Shown piece after piece: positions 33,554-44,085 of a DNA stretch of 64,000 nt. The DNA is from Branchinecta lynchi (Eukaryota > Arthropoda > Branchiopoda > Anostraca > Branchinectidae), in contig JAKZAP010000014.1 in NCBI GenBank assembly GCA_023053575.1, forward strand, positions 9,176,001 through 9,240,000, written 5' to 3'. A program made the position numbers and the translations under genes. The first letter of the stretch is position 1, and each line of letters begins with the position of its first letter. Under the pieces are notes generated by a model that was not told where the DNA came from, did no database searches, and saw only the letters and a program-made list of their open reading frames with translations.

Positions 33554-34329
33554 GTGCTGGATCTCGTCGCTTTCACCGTCCTCAACAGCCATTTTATCCA
33601 GGTTCTCCAGCAGCTCCACCTCCACCGCACATTAGTTCTTCAAGTAGAGAGGACGTGTATGACAGAGAGAAAGCCACAGTATTTGCAGCACCTGAATGGA
33701 GTGAGAGACCTCAAAGAAGAATTGAAAAGTGGGAAGAAAGTGGGTCTGACTTTCGAGAAGGTAATGCACCATCCGGGGGGATGTTGTACCAAAGAGAAAG
33801 AGGATCATATACAAGTCCAACTAGGCAAGTATCCCCGCAAAGAGACATTCTGGACGGAAAGGAACAAAAGCGTGTAGCTAGGACATATGACAAGTATGAG
33901 CTCCTCGATGCCGCCAGCTCTCATTCAGACTATACTCACAGAAATTCTCATGAGGAAGATTTGGTTGATGTTTTGGGACAAACCGGCAATTCAAGCAGGT
34001 TATCGACCTATGAGGAACCACCATCATGGCGCCCGAGCGCAGTGCAAAGTTTCCCTGAAAGGGAGGCACATTCGCTCTCACAGAATAGGCGGGTCGGTGG
34101 ACCCGAGAGCTATATTCCCCAAGTCCGGCTGGAAAGGAGAGGTCCGAGAAAACCTTTTGATGATCCAAGTGAGCAGTCAGCCAGTTATGGCCACGACTTG
34201 GAGCTCAATGCTCGAGAATTACTTCTTGTTAAGAAGGATATACAGATTGTACAGCTGGAAATGAAAAATGTGAAGCAAGAAATTAGCCTTATGTCTACTT
34301 CGTTTGCTCAAGTTCAATATCAGCTGCAG
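33554..34329 (+). CDS. Host gene exon 1 of those in window (Arg/Pro/Ser-rich, then coiled coil)
   Basis: It is bounded by a TTTCTTTTCAG acceptor and a CAG|GTAAGA donor. It opens with two bases of a split codon and ends in phase 0, giving 258 codons without a stop. The N-terminal part is low-complexity and charged: a proline cluster, RPQQPFYPGSP, and repeated QRERG and SHSDYTHRNSHE-like blocks. From about codon 215 it becomes a heptad-rich helix (LLLVKKDIQIVQLEMKNVKQE). The next exon (36948) continues the helix in phase. The protein family is unknown. It is the paralogue of the exon at 12713. Upstream exons are not identified. Confidence 0.85.
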
Positions 34330-34344
34330 GTAAGACCTGCAATT

Positions 34345-35310
34345 ACATAATTAGCAATTTTGGTAGCCCCCGCCTGCATTGAAGATACAAAGCAGATATT
34401 TCAACAATGCTATTCTCAACATTGCTCTCTGATATTTTCATTGTTTTTGCATTCCAAGCTTTTTTTTTTCTCTTTTTTTTGTGGTTAAATTATTATTTCG
34501 TTTTTTTCTGCCTCTATTTTCTTTTCATGTTCATTTTCTTCTGCTTACAACATATAATTTGAAAGAAGACAAGCGTTACGTATTGTAAGCGGTCTATGTA
34601 TGGTCTGGCTGGAGTGTCTCTTTGTTTAATAATAATTTGAAGGAACTCAACTACCTTCAACCGTAAATTGAATGAATGTGTTTGAGAAAATGGTAGACTT
34701 TGTTGAAAGAAAAATCGTTGTAGGCTTAGTAAAAGTGCCATATAAAACAGTGGCATCTAAAAATAGCTATCATCCGGCTTATTTCGTTGGAAAGTAAAAC
34801 CCTAGCCCACAAATGAACAAAACCAGACACTTCAGTTTTGGATTATTTAGTGTTGTATGCCGAAAAGTCGTGCCGAAACTCATGGTACAGATGGCCCATT
34901 GTCTCAGTTCCCCAGTTCACAACTGATAGCTAGACATCACTCTAAATCACAATTGTACCGTGTTTATCAAAAGTGTGCTAACTACATTTTCATAATTTTT
35001 TAGCCCAGTTTTGTGTATTCCATCTGCAAGAAGAACGTAGGAACTCAGAAAGTTAAAACTAATCACCTGTTAGATGGTGCTCGTGTCGTTATCTAACACT
35101 GAGCAGAATTTAACAGAATACCAAATCAGCTATGTTATTTCCAATCGCATAGTTAACTCAGTTTTCAAAAAAAATTCAGTTAGCACAGTTTGAAGAACAC
35201 GGTACAATACAATTGATGAAGACCTCACTCTTCGAACAGAATTGATAAAAACATAACTTATTCGACCACTTTTTACCGCGTTCTTACTGACTTAAAAGCT
35301 TTTCTGTCGT
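34345..35310. other. Intron, no gene seen
   Basis: About 34860-35300 repeats the segment found at 14850-15020 downstream of the paralogous exon. There is no RNA gene or ORF of note. Confidence 0.55.
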
Positions 35311-35315
35311 TACAG

Positions 35316-36385
35316 TGTTTTGGGATCCCAAATGTAAGTGTAAAAGTTGTCCGTCTGTCTCCGTCTGTCAGCACGATAACTTTCGGAGGGAATGAGATAT
35401 TTGATGAAACTTAGTGTGAAGATTCTTTGGGTCAAGTGTAAGGTCAAGTTCGTAGATGGGCTCTGTAGCCCTACATTTAGGGGTAGGGGAGGGGGTTCAA
35501 ATGAATGAACAAACAAAATATTTTTAAACAGCTAATGTGATAGTCCATTATGTAGTAAGAAGACATGCTGAACACCAATATTGCCAAACATTTTCCCGTC
35601 CGACAAGTAGTTCGCCCGGAATCCGGCTAATACCGGAAAGTTGGTTAAAAGTAAAAGTTTCATTTGAAGTTGATTAAATATTCGATTTAGGAGTAAGAAG
35701 ACATGCTGACCACGATGGTGAAAACCATTTCCTCGCCGGACAAGTAGTTCGTCCGAAATCTGGCAAAAATCGGAAAGCTGGTTAAAAGTAAAAGTTTTAT
35801 TTGAAGTTTATTAGATGTTTGATTTAGGAGTAAGAAGACATGCTGAACACGATGATGAAAACCATTTTCTCGCAGGACAAGTCGTCTGGAATCCGGCAAA
35901 AACCGGAAAGTTGGTTAAAATTAAAAGTTTTATTTGAAGTTGATTAGATGACAGATTTAGGGCTAAGGAGACGCTGAGTCTGTGTATGACAATAATTTTT
36001 CACCCGGACATATAATTCGTCCGGAATTCGGTTGAAACCGGAAATTTGTTTGTAAGTTAAAGTTTTATTTGAATTTGATTAGATGTCGTTTATAGGGATA
36101 AGGAGATACGCTGAATTCATTTCTTAGTTTTATTTTTTTGCTGGACAACTAGCTCGCTCGGAATTCGGCCGAAACCGGAAATTTGGCAGAAGTAAAGCAG
36201 GAAGTTTTGGCCAGTATCGTCAAAATAGATATGGCTGATAGAGGTATATCTGAACGTGGTTTTCTCAGATGATTAGCCTTGCGAATACTGGATATGGCGA
36301 AGACTGGATTTGGCGAAGACAAGACCCAGTTGTCTGGAACAAATATTAGATTTTTGGGATGCCATTGAAACCTTAGGTCTTGTCT
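35316..36385 (+). repeat. Family A repeat copy, nearly complete
   Basis: It runs from TTTTGGGATCCCAAATGTAAG to TTTTTGGGATGCCATTGAAACC then TTAGGTCTTG. Internally there are five ~110-bp subrepeats, each with GTTGATTAGAT, GTAAGAAGACATGCTGA, GGACAAGTAGTTCG(C/T)CCGGAAT and AAACCGGAAA. No coding potential is kept between subrepeats. Confidence 0.85.
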
Positions 36386-36947
36386 CATTACATCATGCAA
36401 ATCGACACTCAGAGAGTGGAATTCTTCCATTCATTACCTTGCTGGACAATCTTAAACAAAGTGTCTGTTTGTCTCTTTTTTATTCCATATTGGAGACTCA
36501 GTTTTTCCTATGATTGAATTATGTTTCCCTGGGTTTCCAGTTCCAGTAAGAACCTAGAGGGTTCCCCGGATTTCATCTTTTTTCGTGGCGACTAACCTTC
36601 TAACACTTCACTTATCCGGAGAATGTGTATTTATAAGAACTGTGGTTCATATTCAACTGCATGTTCCGAACGGGTCTTTGAAATGATTTTGATAAACTCT
36701 TGACCGTTTGTGATCATACCACTTCAATTTATTGAAATATTGAAAATAGTTATTAGAGAAGAGAAAGATTAAGGAGGAGCTTTTTCTCTCTTTTGTGCTG
36801 TTATTTTGTTTTGTGAGTTTTCTTCTTGTATGTGATACTTTTTTGTGATTTTTTGTTGCCATGGCCCTCGGGCTGCTTAGCACTTAATAAATCGATCTAT
36901 CTATCAATCTATATAACAATTGCGTACAGTGTATTTTTCTTTCCTAG

Positions 36948-37020
36948 ACTCTGACGAACCAGTTGCAAGAATTGTTTGCGCTGCAGGAAGAACTACCAAA
37001 GATTCAGTTACTACAGCAAA
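36948..37020 (+). CDS. Host gene exon 2 (coiled coil)
   Basis: A TTTCTTTCCTAG acceptor and AAA|GTAAGT donor enclose 73 bases that read TLTNQLQELFALQEELPKIQ and four more residues plus one base. The leucine and glutamine heptads continue the helix of the previous exon. Entry in phase 0 and exit in phase 1 match exons 33554-34329 and 56944-57383. It is too short to stand out alone; splice-phase agreement is the main evidence. Confidence 0.8.
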
Positions 37021-37021
37021 G

Positions 37022-37740
37022 TAAGTCTTCTATAATTTTTTATTTCCTTCAGACTGCTAGATTTATACCGGTGGCATCTTGATTTGGATTTGCCCACCCC
37101 CTTGAACAGGCTACTGTTTCTGGGGTGTTCTGTATGCAGATTTTTGTTGTTGATGAATTGAATTTAATTTTGTTTGTAACCCGTCTAGGTAGAGACGGAG
37201 TATGGTAAAAAATGAAAAAAGAAAGAAACACAACAACAATAACCAAAATAATTAAAAGTCATTAAACCGAAACTTCATGGAGCTCCATGGATGACTACAA
37301 TTTTGTTCATTCTGTTGGTGGACGGATCAATTATACGGAACTTTTCAATGAGGTGGCTGTTCATTGTCCAAGGGGGGAGGCATTGCAGATATTTGGCAAA
37401 ATGAATGAAAATTTGACGAATTTGACGAAGATTTTCCTCTAATAAGAATAAAACTCCGAAGAATAAACTCCTCTCTCTCCCAAGGAAGACGGCTGTAGAA
37501 TCCCTATGAGCAGCTAAATTATTTCTTGGCTTTAGACACAGTGTAACCTCTCTGTAAACTCTAGTCCTCGTCCAGTGACTCTATGAGAGGGATTCGGACG
37601 TTTTGCTCATTGCATTGTCATCTGTTTATGTAAAATAACCTCGACTCTCGGTGGAGAGGAACAATCAACCTGAGACTGATTCGGGTTATCGTTACAAGAT
37701 TGTCCAGAGGCTTCCGGGGATAAGCGAAAACCTCATAGAA
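37022..37740. other. Intron, no gene seen
   Basis: There are no ORFs beyond chance length and no recognised repeat. Confidence 0.5.
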
Positions 37741-37744
37741 AAGC

Positions 37745-37910
37745 TATTTTTGGGATCCCAAAACGTTAACCTAAACCTATAACTTCGTAAAGTTTCTCCG
37801 TCTATCTGCCTGTCCGTCTCTTAGCGCGATAGCTGTCGAAGGGATTGAGATATTTTGTTTAAACTTGTTTGGGGATTCTATAATAAGTGTCGCGCACACT
37901 CAGGATAAAA
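37745..37910 (+). repeat. Family A repeat, 5' fragment
   Basis: It begins TTTTTGGGATCCCAAAACGTTAACC and ends after the GAGATATTTTGTT block. A fuller copy starts 160 bp downstream at 38069. Confidence 0.75.
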
Positions 37911-38068
37911 CACTGGGTTTCCGTGACAGATGACCGTGAGCTTGAAGCCCAGTTTCACAGAATTTTAAAAGAGACATATGAACGAGCTAGAACGAGCTGT
38001 AATTCGGATTGCTTGCAAATGCAATCCGATCTGGTGGTCGTATAAGTTTGGATCTGGTGGTCTGTACT

Positions 38069-40390
38069 TTTTTCGGGATCCCAAAACGTAAGTGACGGGA
38101 TACCTATGATTTCGTAAAAGTTGTTTCGTCTATCCGTCCGTCCGTTTGTCCGTCTGTTAGCACGAAACTCTCAAAGGGGTTGAGATATTTATTCAAACTT
38201 GGCATCAGGACTCTTTGGGTCAACCTACAGGTCAAGTTCGTAGATGAGCCCTGTAGGCCCATACTTAGGGGTGGGGAAGGGGTTTCAAATTAAGGGACGA
38301 AGAAAAATGTTTAAAAGTCAACGAAATAGTCCATCTAGTGGCAAAGAGACACACTGAATCCATATCTGACACTTATTATCTCGCCCGACCATTAGTTGAT
38401 CCGGAATCCGGCCAAAACCGGAAAATTTTGAAAAAGTAAAATATTTTATTTACATTTGATTAATGTCCAGTTCAAGGGTAAGAAGACATGCTGAATCCGT
38501 ATACTATCTCTTTCTTCCCAGACAAGTAGTACGCCCGGAATCCGGCCAAAACGGTAAAATTTGTTAAAAATAAAAGTTTTATTTGAAGTTGATTAAGTAT
38601 TTGGTTTTCTGGTATGAAGACATGCTAGATCCGCATATGGCAATCATTTTCTACCTAGACACATAGTCCGCCCGGAATCCGGCCGAAAGCGGAAAATCTT
38701 AAAAAGTTTTATCTGAAGTTTATTAGAGATTCGATTTAGTGGTAAGGAAGCATGCTGAATCCGTATATGAGAATTATTTTCTCGCCTTACAAATAGTTCG
38801 CCCGGAATCCGGCCAAAACCTGAAAAGTTTTAAAAGTTACAGTTTATCTGAAGTTGATTAGAGGTTCGATATAGGGGCAAGCAGGGGCGTCGCTAGCCAA
38901 AACTCGAGGGGGGGGGGTGGCAGGGCGCCTGCTGGTGCCCTGCCGCCCGCTTCAACTTTTCGTCTCGTATGTGATAATAAAACTCGTGATAACTGCTAGC
39001 GTTGAAGACTGAAGATTAGAAGCCTAGTTGTATCTCCTAGCTCAGAAGTGGTTTGAAGGGCTTGGGCGTGGGAGGTGAGTATCTTAAATATACGACTGGC
39101 AGGGCCCAAGAGTCATACCAGTTAGAAAAAATAGCCAAGAAACACAGCACTACATCCGCAAAACTGTATATCAGACAGAACGAGAATAAGCGCCACCGGC
39201 AAAATTTTTGAAGTAGGCCCTGACTTTTCTGGGGCAAAACGCTACTACCCCGCAACAACATCTATATAGCTTTTAATGCGGCCCAAGCCCCAAAATTCCA
39301 AGCCTAAAATCCAAATGAAATGACGCGACTTTCCAATAAATAGAGCCTACTATGTAAGGCGCCGCAGGCAAATTCTGTGGAATACTGTATGATCAGACTG
39401 CCTTTTCGGATCCCAAATGAAGGTAAGGGCCACTTAGCAGGATCTGCCCATCTGTCTTTGTTCACGACGATTCCAAAAAAATGTGAGACATTTAGCTGGA
39501 AGTTGGATAATAAGTTTCGGTTCGAGCTTTTCCAAAAAAGAAGCAATGATAATCCAGAAAAAAAAAACTTAAATGGAGTTGACTTGTTCTGAATTTAGAG
39601 TTCAAACACAAAATAGAAATCAAATGGCGTGTTGCAATAATCAGACTCGTCATTTAATCTTCTCTCATTGCTCACTAAGCCGATTTATTTTTTAACGTCG
39701 GACTGGAGAAAAATTCTTATTATCAAATGCTTTTCTACTAAAATACAAAGGATCTTTACATGAAACTAAAAAATTATTGGAAAGGTACGCCACAAGCAAA
39801 ATCAGCCTGATTATTACTTGAATCGAGAGATACTAGTAGACAACAGATCGTGGTAAAACTTATTTTAAACTGTGTGCTGCTGGGCGAAATTCAAGATATG
39901 TCTTCTGTCGGTCATGGAAGCTTGGATCTAACAATCATACTTCTCATTCTGACAAAATATGATGCGAGCACCCGTTTTAGCTACCGTTTTAGCTTTTTTC
40001 TTTCTTCGAGGAGGCGTGGTACCACCTCCCCCCCCACATCCCCCCTTAGCGACGCCCCTGGGGTAAGTACATATGCTGAATTCGTTTTGAGCTTTAGTTT
40101 TTTGCCCGACAAGTACTACATCCGGAACTCGGCAGAAACCGGATATTTGGCAGAAGTAAGGCAGGAAGTTTCGATCAGTTTCTTCAAAGTAGATATGAGG
40201 TTATGACGTATAGGGGTAAACGCACATGCTGATTCCATACCTGAACTTGGTTTCTCAGGTGATTAGCCATTGGCATTAATCTGTTTCTAAATCTTAATAG
40301 TACAAATGTTAATATGTAAAAATAAAAGAATTACATTACAAGACGCAATTGTCTGGTGGGATCCCACCGAAACCTTTGGTCTTGTTTAAA
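38069..40390 (+). repeat. Family A repeat copy, split by a hAT-like element
   Basis: The 5' part (38069-38881) has the CGGGATCCCAAAACGTAAGT head and five subrepeats. The 3' part (40061-40390) resumes within a subrepeat and ends GGTGGGATCCCACCGAAACC then TTTGGTCTTG. The interruption is the element at 38882-40060. Confidence 0.85.
38882..40060. mobile_element. hAT-like non-autonomous element
   Basis: The inverted ends are CAGGGGCGTCGCTA and TAGCGACGCCCCTG, followed inward by matching G/C-run blocks (GAGGGGGGGGGGTGG against CCACCTCCCCCCCC). The flanks GGGCAAG and GGGTAAG fit a 7-8-bp target duplication with one mismatch, as in hAT elements. The 1.18-kb interior holds dispersed repeat D and no transposase. 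A frame at 39850-40206 runs across the right end and is not recognised. Confidence 0.75.
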
Positions 40391-40411
40391 TGATATTACC
40401 TTATGGATCTG

Positions 40412-40977
40412 AGTAGTTATATAAACCGGCTCCCACTCGACCCTCCCCCCAATTTCAAAACCCCATTTTAACATCAATTTCTTAAATTTTAACATCCTTT
40501 TTACCAAATTATCCCCCTTTTTAAGAACATTTTTATTTTCTTACTTCCAAAATAACGGATACAAGAAATGAGAAATATTACCCTTTACTACATATAAAAT
40601 ACTATAATATACACTACTTCTTTTTTATTCAAATATTACTGAGTAAACAGTTCTAAATCCACATATGTTTCTTTGTTCTTGTTTTCGCGTACAATAGGTT
40701 GCAAAACTAGATTTTTCTTTAAAAGTAATTCTTTAGCAATGGCATTATATTTCTGTGTTATAAACAAATCACATGGTTTGTCATTATGATTAATGACTAC
40801 AACCAACTTATCACCATATTTTGTCTTAGCAATTCTCATTTTAACGATAGTATATTTCAGTCCTAGAACTAGTTCTTCTTTCCTGATTGTGTCATTGTAT
40901 TTATTCATTCTGATTGTATTCAAGACTTCCTTTGTGGACTCCATTTATTAGTGGATGATTTTATTAAATAAAAATCC
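40412..40977 (+). repeat. Polinton left terminal inverted repeat
   Basis: It pairs with 50959-51523. Differences are scattered substitutions and one single-base indel (GAGAAATATT here against GAGAATATT). It contains the whole 102-codon ORF at 40636-40944. Outside the ORF are a TATATAA word at the extreme end and a C-rich block. Confidence 0.95.
40636..40944 (-). CDS. TIR-encoded 102-aa protein, left copy (possible OB-fold ssDNA-binding protein)
   Basis: The ORF lies entirely inside the terminal repeat, so the element carries it twice. It starts at ATG in a CTAATAAATGG context and ends at TAA 40636. The product is basic. After an N-terminal helix-like stretch come alternating strands (LGLKYTIVKMRIAKTKYGDK, then LVVVINHN), then a helical QKYNAIAKELL, then another strand pair. 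That order suggests a small OB-fold-like nucleic-acid-binding protein; this is inference. It differs from the right copy by only two residues (D/E and K/N) and has no stop or frameshift, unlike most genes of the element. A role at the replication ends would fit. Confidence 0.8.
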   Translation of the reverse strand: MESTKEVLNTIRMNKYNDTIRKEELVLGLKYTIVKMRIAKTKYGDKLVVVINHNDKPCDLFITQKYNAIAKELLLKKNLVLQPIVRENKNKETYVDLELFTQ

Positions 40978-40981
40978 AGGC

Positions 40982-42094
40982 TCACAAACTCACATACATA
41001 TTTTTATTGATAATATCTAATGTAGCTTTTCTTTCATAATATATAACACAGTAAACATTATATGGTACGGGTTGATTATCTTTCAACGTTAAACTTATTT
41101 CAATATCAGCAGTTGTTCCATTATAAATATTTGACTCGTGTTTAGAAACATCGAAACAGAATAGTGCGTATACTTCTTTAAATTCTTCTATACTAACAAC
41201 ACTACCAGTATCAAATGCTAATTGTTTATAACCCAAATGTATGAACCTATTGTAAAGATTTGAGTATTTACATTTATCATCGCTAAAATCACATTTAAGT
41301 GGTTCTTCAGGATATTTATCCCCATTAATTCTAAGTTCTATGTCTGTTAAATTCGTATGATCAAACACCATATTATTCATTAATTGATTGTTATGCTTTT
41401 CATTTTTCTGTAGCATCACTACTACTTTTGTTGGATTGTTTCTCTCAGAAATAACTTTCCAAGTGTGCTCCTTATTCTGACTAACATCACTTTTATAACT
41501 ATTACATGCTTTCCACATCAGATTATGCTTTTTATCCTTAGCAAGACCCTTTTCTAAGTTACTCATCATTTCAATACTAGGAGCTACAATAGGGATCTTC
41601 TAGGATAAATACTCGATGACTACTTTGAAATTAGTATTTCCATTTCTTATAATCATGTTGTTATCATCATTTCTTCTTAGAAATATTTTATGCAATGCAC
41701 CTCTGAAGAATTGTTTGTTTCCTTTCAAAAATCCAAACAATTCTGATAATGGTAAATACATATTTACTAATTTACTGCTCTTTGTTCTGTTATATCTTTT
41801 TTCAAATCCTTTATTATAATTATCATTATTGGTCAACCTGACTGTTCCAGCCCCTGCAGTAAACGAAGCAATTACAGGATTGATTTCTTTCCCTTGATTA
41901 TAATCTTTATACCAGAAATCACTTGGATAAAACCAAGAATCTAATTTCTTTGTTATGAATTCAAACTCTGATTTATTAGATACATTCACATCTGTTTCTC
42001 GAATTTCTTTAAATTCATATTTAACCACTGTATCATCCACAAGCGGTTCATCAAAAATGTTCCATTGCGGACTGATAACTTTATTTACTGCCGT
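40982..42094 (-). pseudogene. MCP: Major capsid protein (double jelly-roll), broken
   Basis: Two same-frame segments separated by an in-frame TAG (41600-41602) together have the layout of Polinton capsid proteins. The upstream segment shows LPLSELFGFLKG and a following HKIFLRRNDD; the downstream one shows MVFDHTNLTDIELRINGDKY, FKEVYALFCFDVSK and a final Ig-like strand region ending YVIYYER-like. The frame upstream of 42040 stays open through SPQWNIFDEP back to 42094. At the place where neighbouring genes have TATAAATG, the sequence reads TATATAAACG, so the expected start codon appears to be ACG. The protein would form the trimeric capsomers of an icosahedral particle. As it stands the gene needs both an unusual start and stop readthrough, so I call it a pseudogene. 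Confidence 0.85.
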
Positions 42095-42124
42095 TTATAT
42101 AAGAAAGAAATTATTAAATAAAAC

Positions 42125-42481
42125 TTATTTCAGAATCTTTAATCCATTTCCAGTCATTAACGTTTTGATCAAGTCCTGACTTCTTTGATTTAAAATCCTT
42201 TTATTTGTACCGATAAGATCCTTCATCGATTTTTTGTTTCCAATTACATCAATGAGTTCCTTCTTATTTACATTGATCAGATCTTTCCCATATTCTATTG
42301 CTCTGTTTTTCAACAACTCAAATCTCGGTTTAATAATATTATTATACATTGACATAGCCCCATCTTTTATTTGTTTTGCTGACGTTTGAAATAACTGGGA
42401 ATTAACAATGTTTTTGAATACACTACCGATTCCACTTCCATACTGCCTTTTATAAAGTAATCGCTTATTATTAATCAACAT
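42125..42481 (-). CDS. pVI-like small virion protein
   Basis: It starts at an ATG in CCTATAAATG context and is intact for 118 residues. A basic N-terminus is followed by RQYGSGIGSVFKNIV, then an amphipathic helical region and a lysine-rich C-terminus. Small Polinton proteins with a GSG-hydrophobic motif after a basic leader are compared with adenovirus minor protein VI. The QYGS/G sequence fits an adenain cleavage consensus. It sits between the capsid gene and the penton-like gene, as expected for a structural gene. Assignment rests on motif and position, not on a search. Confidence 0.55.
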   Translation of the reverse strand: MLINNKRLLYKRQYGSGIGSVFKNIVNSQLFQTSAKQIKDGAMSMYNNIIKPRFELLKNRAIEYGKDLINVNKKELIDVIGNKKSMKDLIGTNKRILNQRSQDLIKTLMTGNGLKILK

Positions 42482-42513
42482 TTATAGGTAAATAATTTTA
42501 TTTCACTAATCCT

Positions 42514-43225
42514 TTAAGCTTTTCTTAAATGCAGCACGTATCCAACGTTATCACCATTCAAATCGATAGGTCTTCCCAACTGATCAGTAATTGTCATTCT
42601 CAAGGAGTAAATAAAGTATTTCGTTTGATAGGAAGATAAATGAGTTGTCTAGGATTCTCAACAATTTGACAACCCGGTTCTGTATTCGGAACAAATGTCC
42701 AAATGACATCTGATTTACTTTTGTTTACGATAGAACTGTTTACGAGAGAGCAGTGAATTTGAATTTTATCAACGCTTCTAGTTATATTCGGAAGCTTTGT
42801 ACCTTCATTGATTTTCTTAGATATCTCACTATCCTTATCAAATCCTAAAATCTGACACAAGTCACTATTAAATCTAAACACATATTTTTCTTGTAATAGT
42901 ATGACAAATCTCATAGATGCTGGATTGGATGAAATTACAATAGGACATTTATCTTTTGGGGTATCAAAATACTGACACAAAAAATAATTCAAACAATCAT
43001 TGTTATAAATCCCATTAGGAATAGTAACATTCATCCATCCCCCCTCTTCATCTTTCCTGTATTGAAATTATATCACTTATATTTATCACTTATATTATGC
43101 CATGAGTACCACAAAGTCCACTGATTCAGACCTATTTCATAATCACAATTACGGTTCAATTCGATTGGTTGACTAAATGTTATATCAATGATACTTTCAT
43201 TACCTTCAATGTTTAACAACACCAT
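42514..43225 (-). pseudogene. Penton-like minor capsid protein, broken into three frames
   Basis: The N-terminal piece (43225-43073, 50 codons from an ATG in CTAATAAATGG) contains SQPIELNRNCDYEIGLNQW and ends at TGA. The central piece (frame open from about 43067, main part 43034-42600) contains EEGGWMNVTIPNGIYN, VDKIQIHCSLVNSS and a PGCQIVENP segment. The C-terminal piece, in a third frame, contains RMTITDQLGRPIDLNGDN and stops at TAA 42514. This order (an N-terminal 'GL' strand region, a P(N/S)G(I/S)Y motif, a 'CxLV' segment and an ITDxxGRPxDLNG end) is that of the single jelly-roll penton-like protein in Polintons and adintoviruses. It would occupy the capsid vertices. Frames change near 43070 and 42602. 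Confidence 0.75.
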
Positions 43226-43234
43226 TTATTAGAA

Positions 43235-44069
43235 CTATTTTTTATATATTGAATTGTAATATCTCTTCGTAAGAAATTTATTTCGCATTAACGAATCCAA
43301 AATACCAATAGCTTCATTTCTCACCTTATCAGATGTATTTCCGTTTACTCTGCTACCTATCAAAGTGTATAGTTTTGAAATCATTTCATCACAATTCATA
43401 AATATTCCAGTTCCTTGTTGTTTGATAAAGGGTCTACTAGATTGAATTTTTTTTTAATCTATCCTTATAGTCTTGTATAAATAAAATAATTTTATCATAC
43501 TTATTCGAACTACTTTTACTTTTCAAACCACCATAACTTTGAGTTATAGGTGTTAATTCAGCCAAAGCATCTTCTATATTCCCTGGGTTATCAAAGTAAA
43601 AATTAGGCATCTCTAAATATTCTCCTTTATATCTTATATGATTATCTCTATATTTCACATTAAGTGCTTTTAATAAATCTTTATCAACACCTTGATTCAT
43701 ATCAACAACTTTTATATTTGTTGGTAAATCTGGAGATGCTTCTAAAGCGGTAGATTCTGTTGACTGCATTTCTACCTCTGAAACTGGAAGCTGATATGGT
43801 TGATTCGTTTCACCTATCTGGAGAAGCCTTGTTCTTGAACTATCATCACCTTCCTGTAGTTTATTTATGATCATTTCAGTGTTTTCTTGTAATTTTTTTA
43901 TGGTATCTTTAGTGTTTTCTTTTTGTGCTATAACAACTGGAGCGTTAAATTCTGAAGCCATTTCCCGAAATCCTGCTTTCTCCATCTCATATTCTTGAAC
44001 TTTTTTTCTTTGGATATCTCTGTTCTTCACTATTTCCGACAACATATCACTCAAGCGTCTTGAATCCAT
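43235..44069 (-). pseudogene. Coiled-coil protein of unknown role, frameshifted at an A9 run
   Basis: It starts in a TATATAAATGG context. It opens with a coiled coil (RRLSDMLSEIVKNRDIQRKK), then a second helix with NTKDTIKKLQENTEMIINKL. The middle part includes LLKALNVKYRDNHIRYKGEY and NIEDALAELTPI. The main frame ends at 43437 just after nine A residues (43445-43453 complement). Another frame is open through GTGIFMNCDEMISKLYTLIG to a TAG at 43235, six bases before the next gene start. I infer one gene with a frameshift. The family is conserved-looking for a Polinton but I cannot name it. Confidence 0.6.
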
Positions 44070-44085
44070 TTATATACAAGTAATT

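Noticed and set aside
41616..42179. Plus-strand ORFs over the capsid gene
   Set aside because: They are antisense shadows of the capsid and pVI-like frames, with no recognisable domain.
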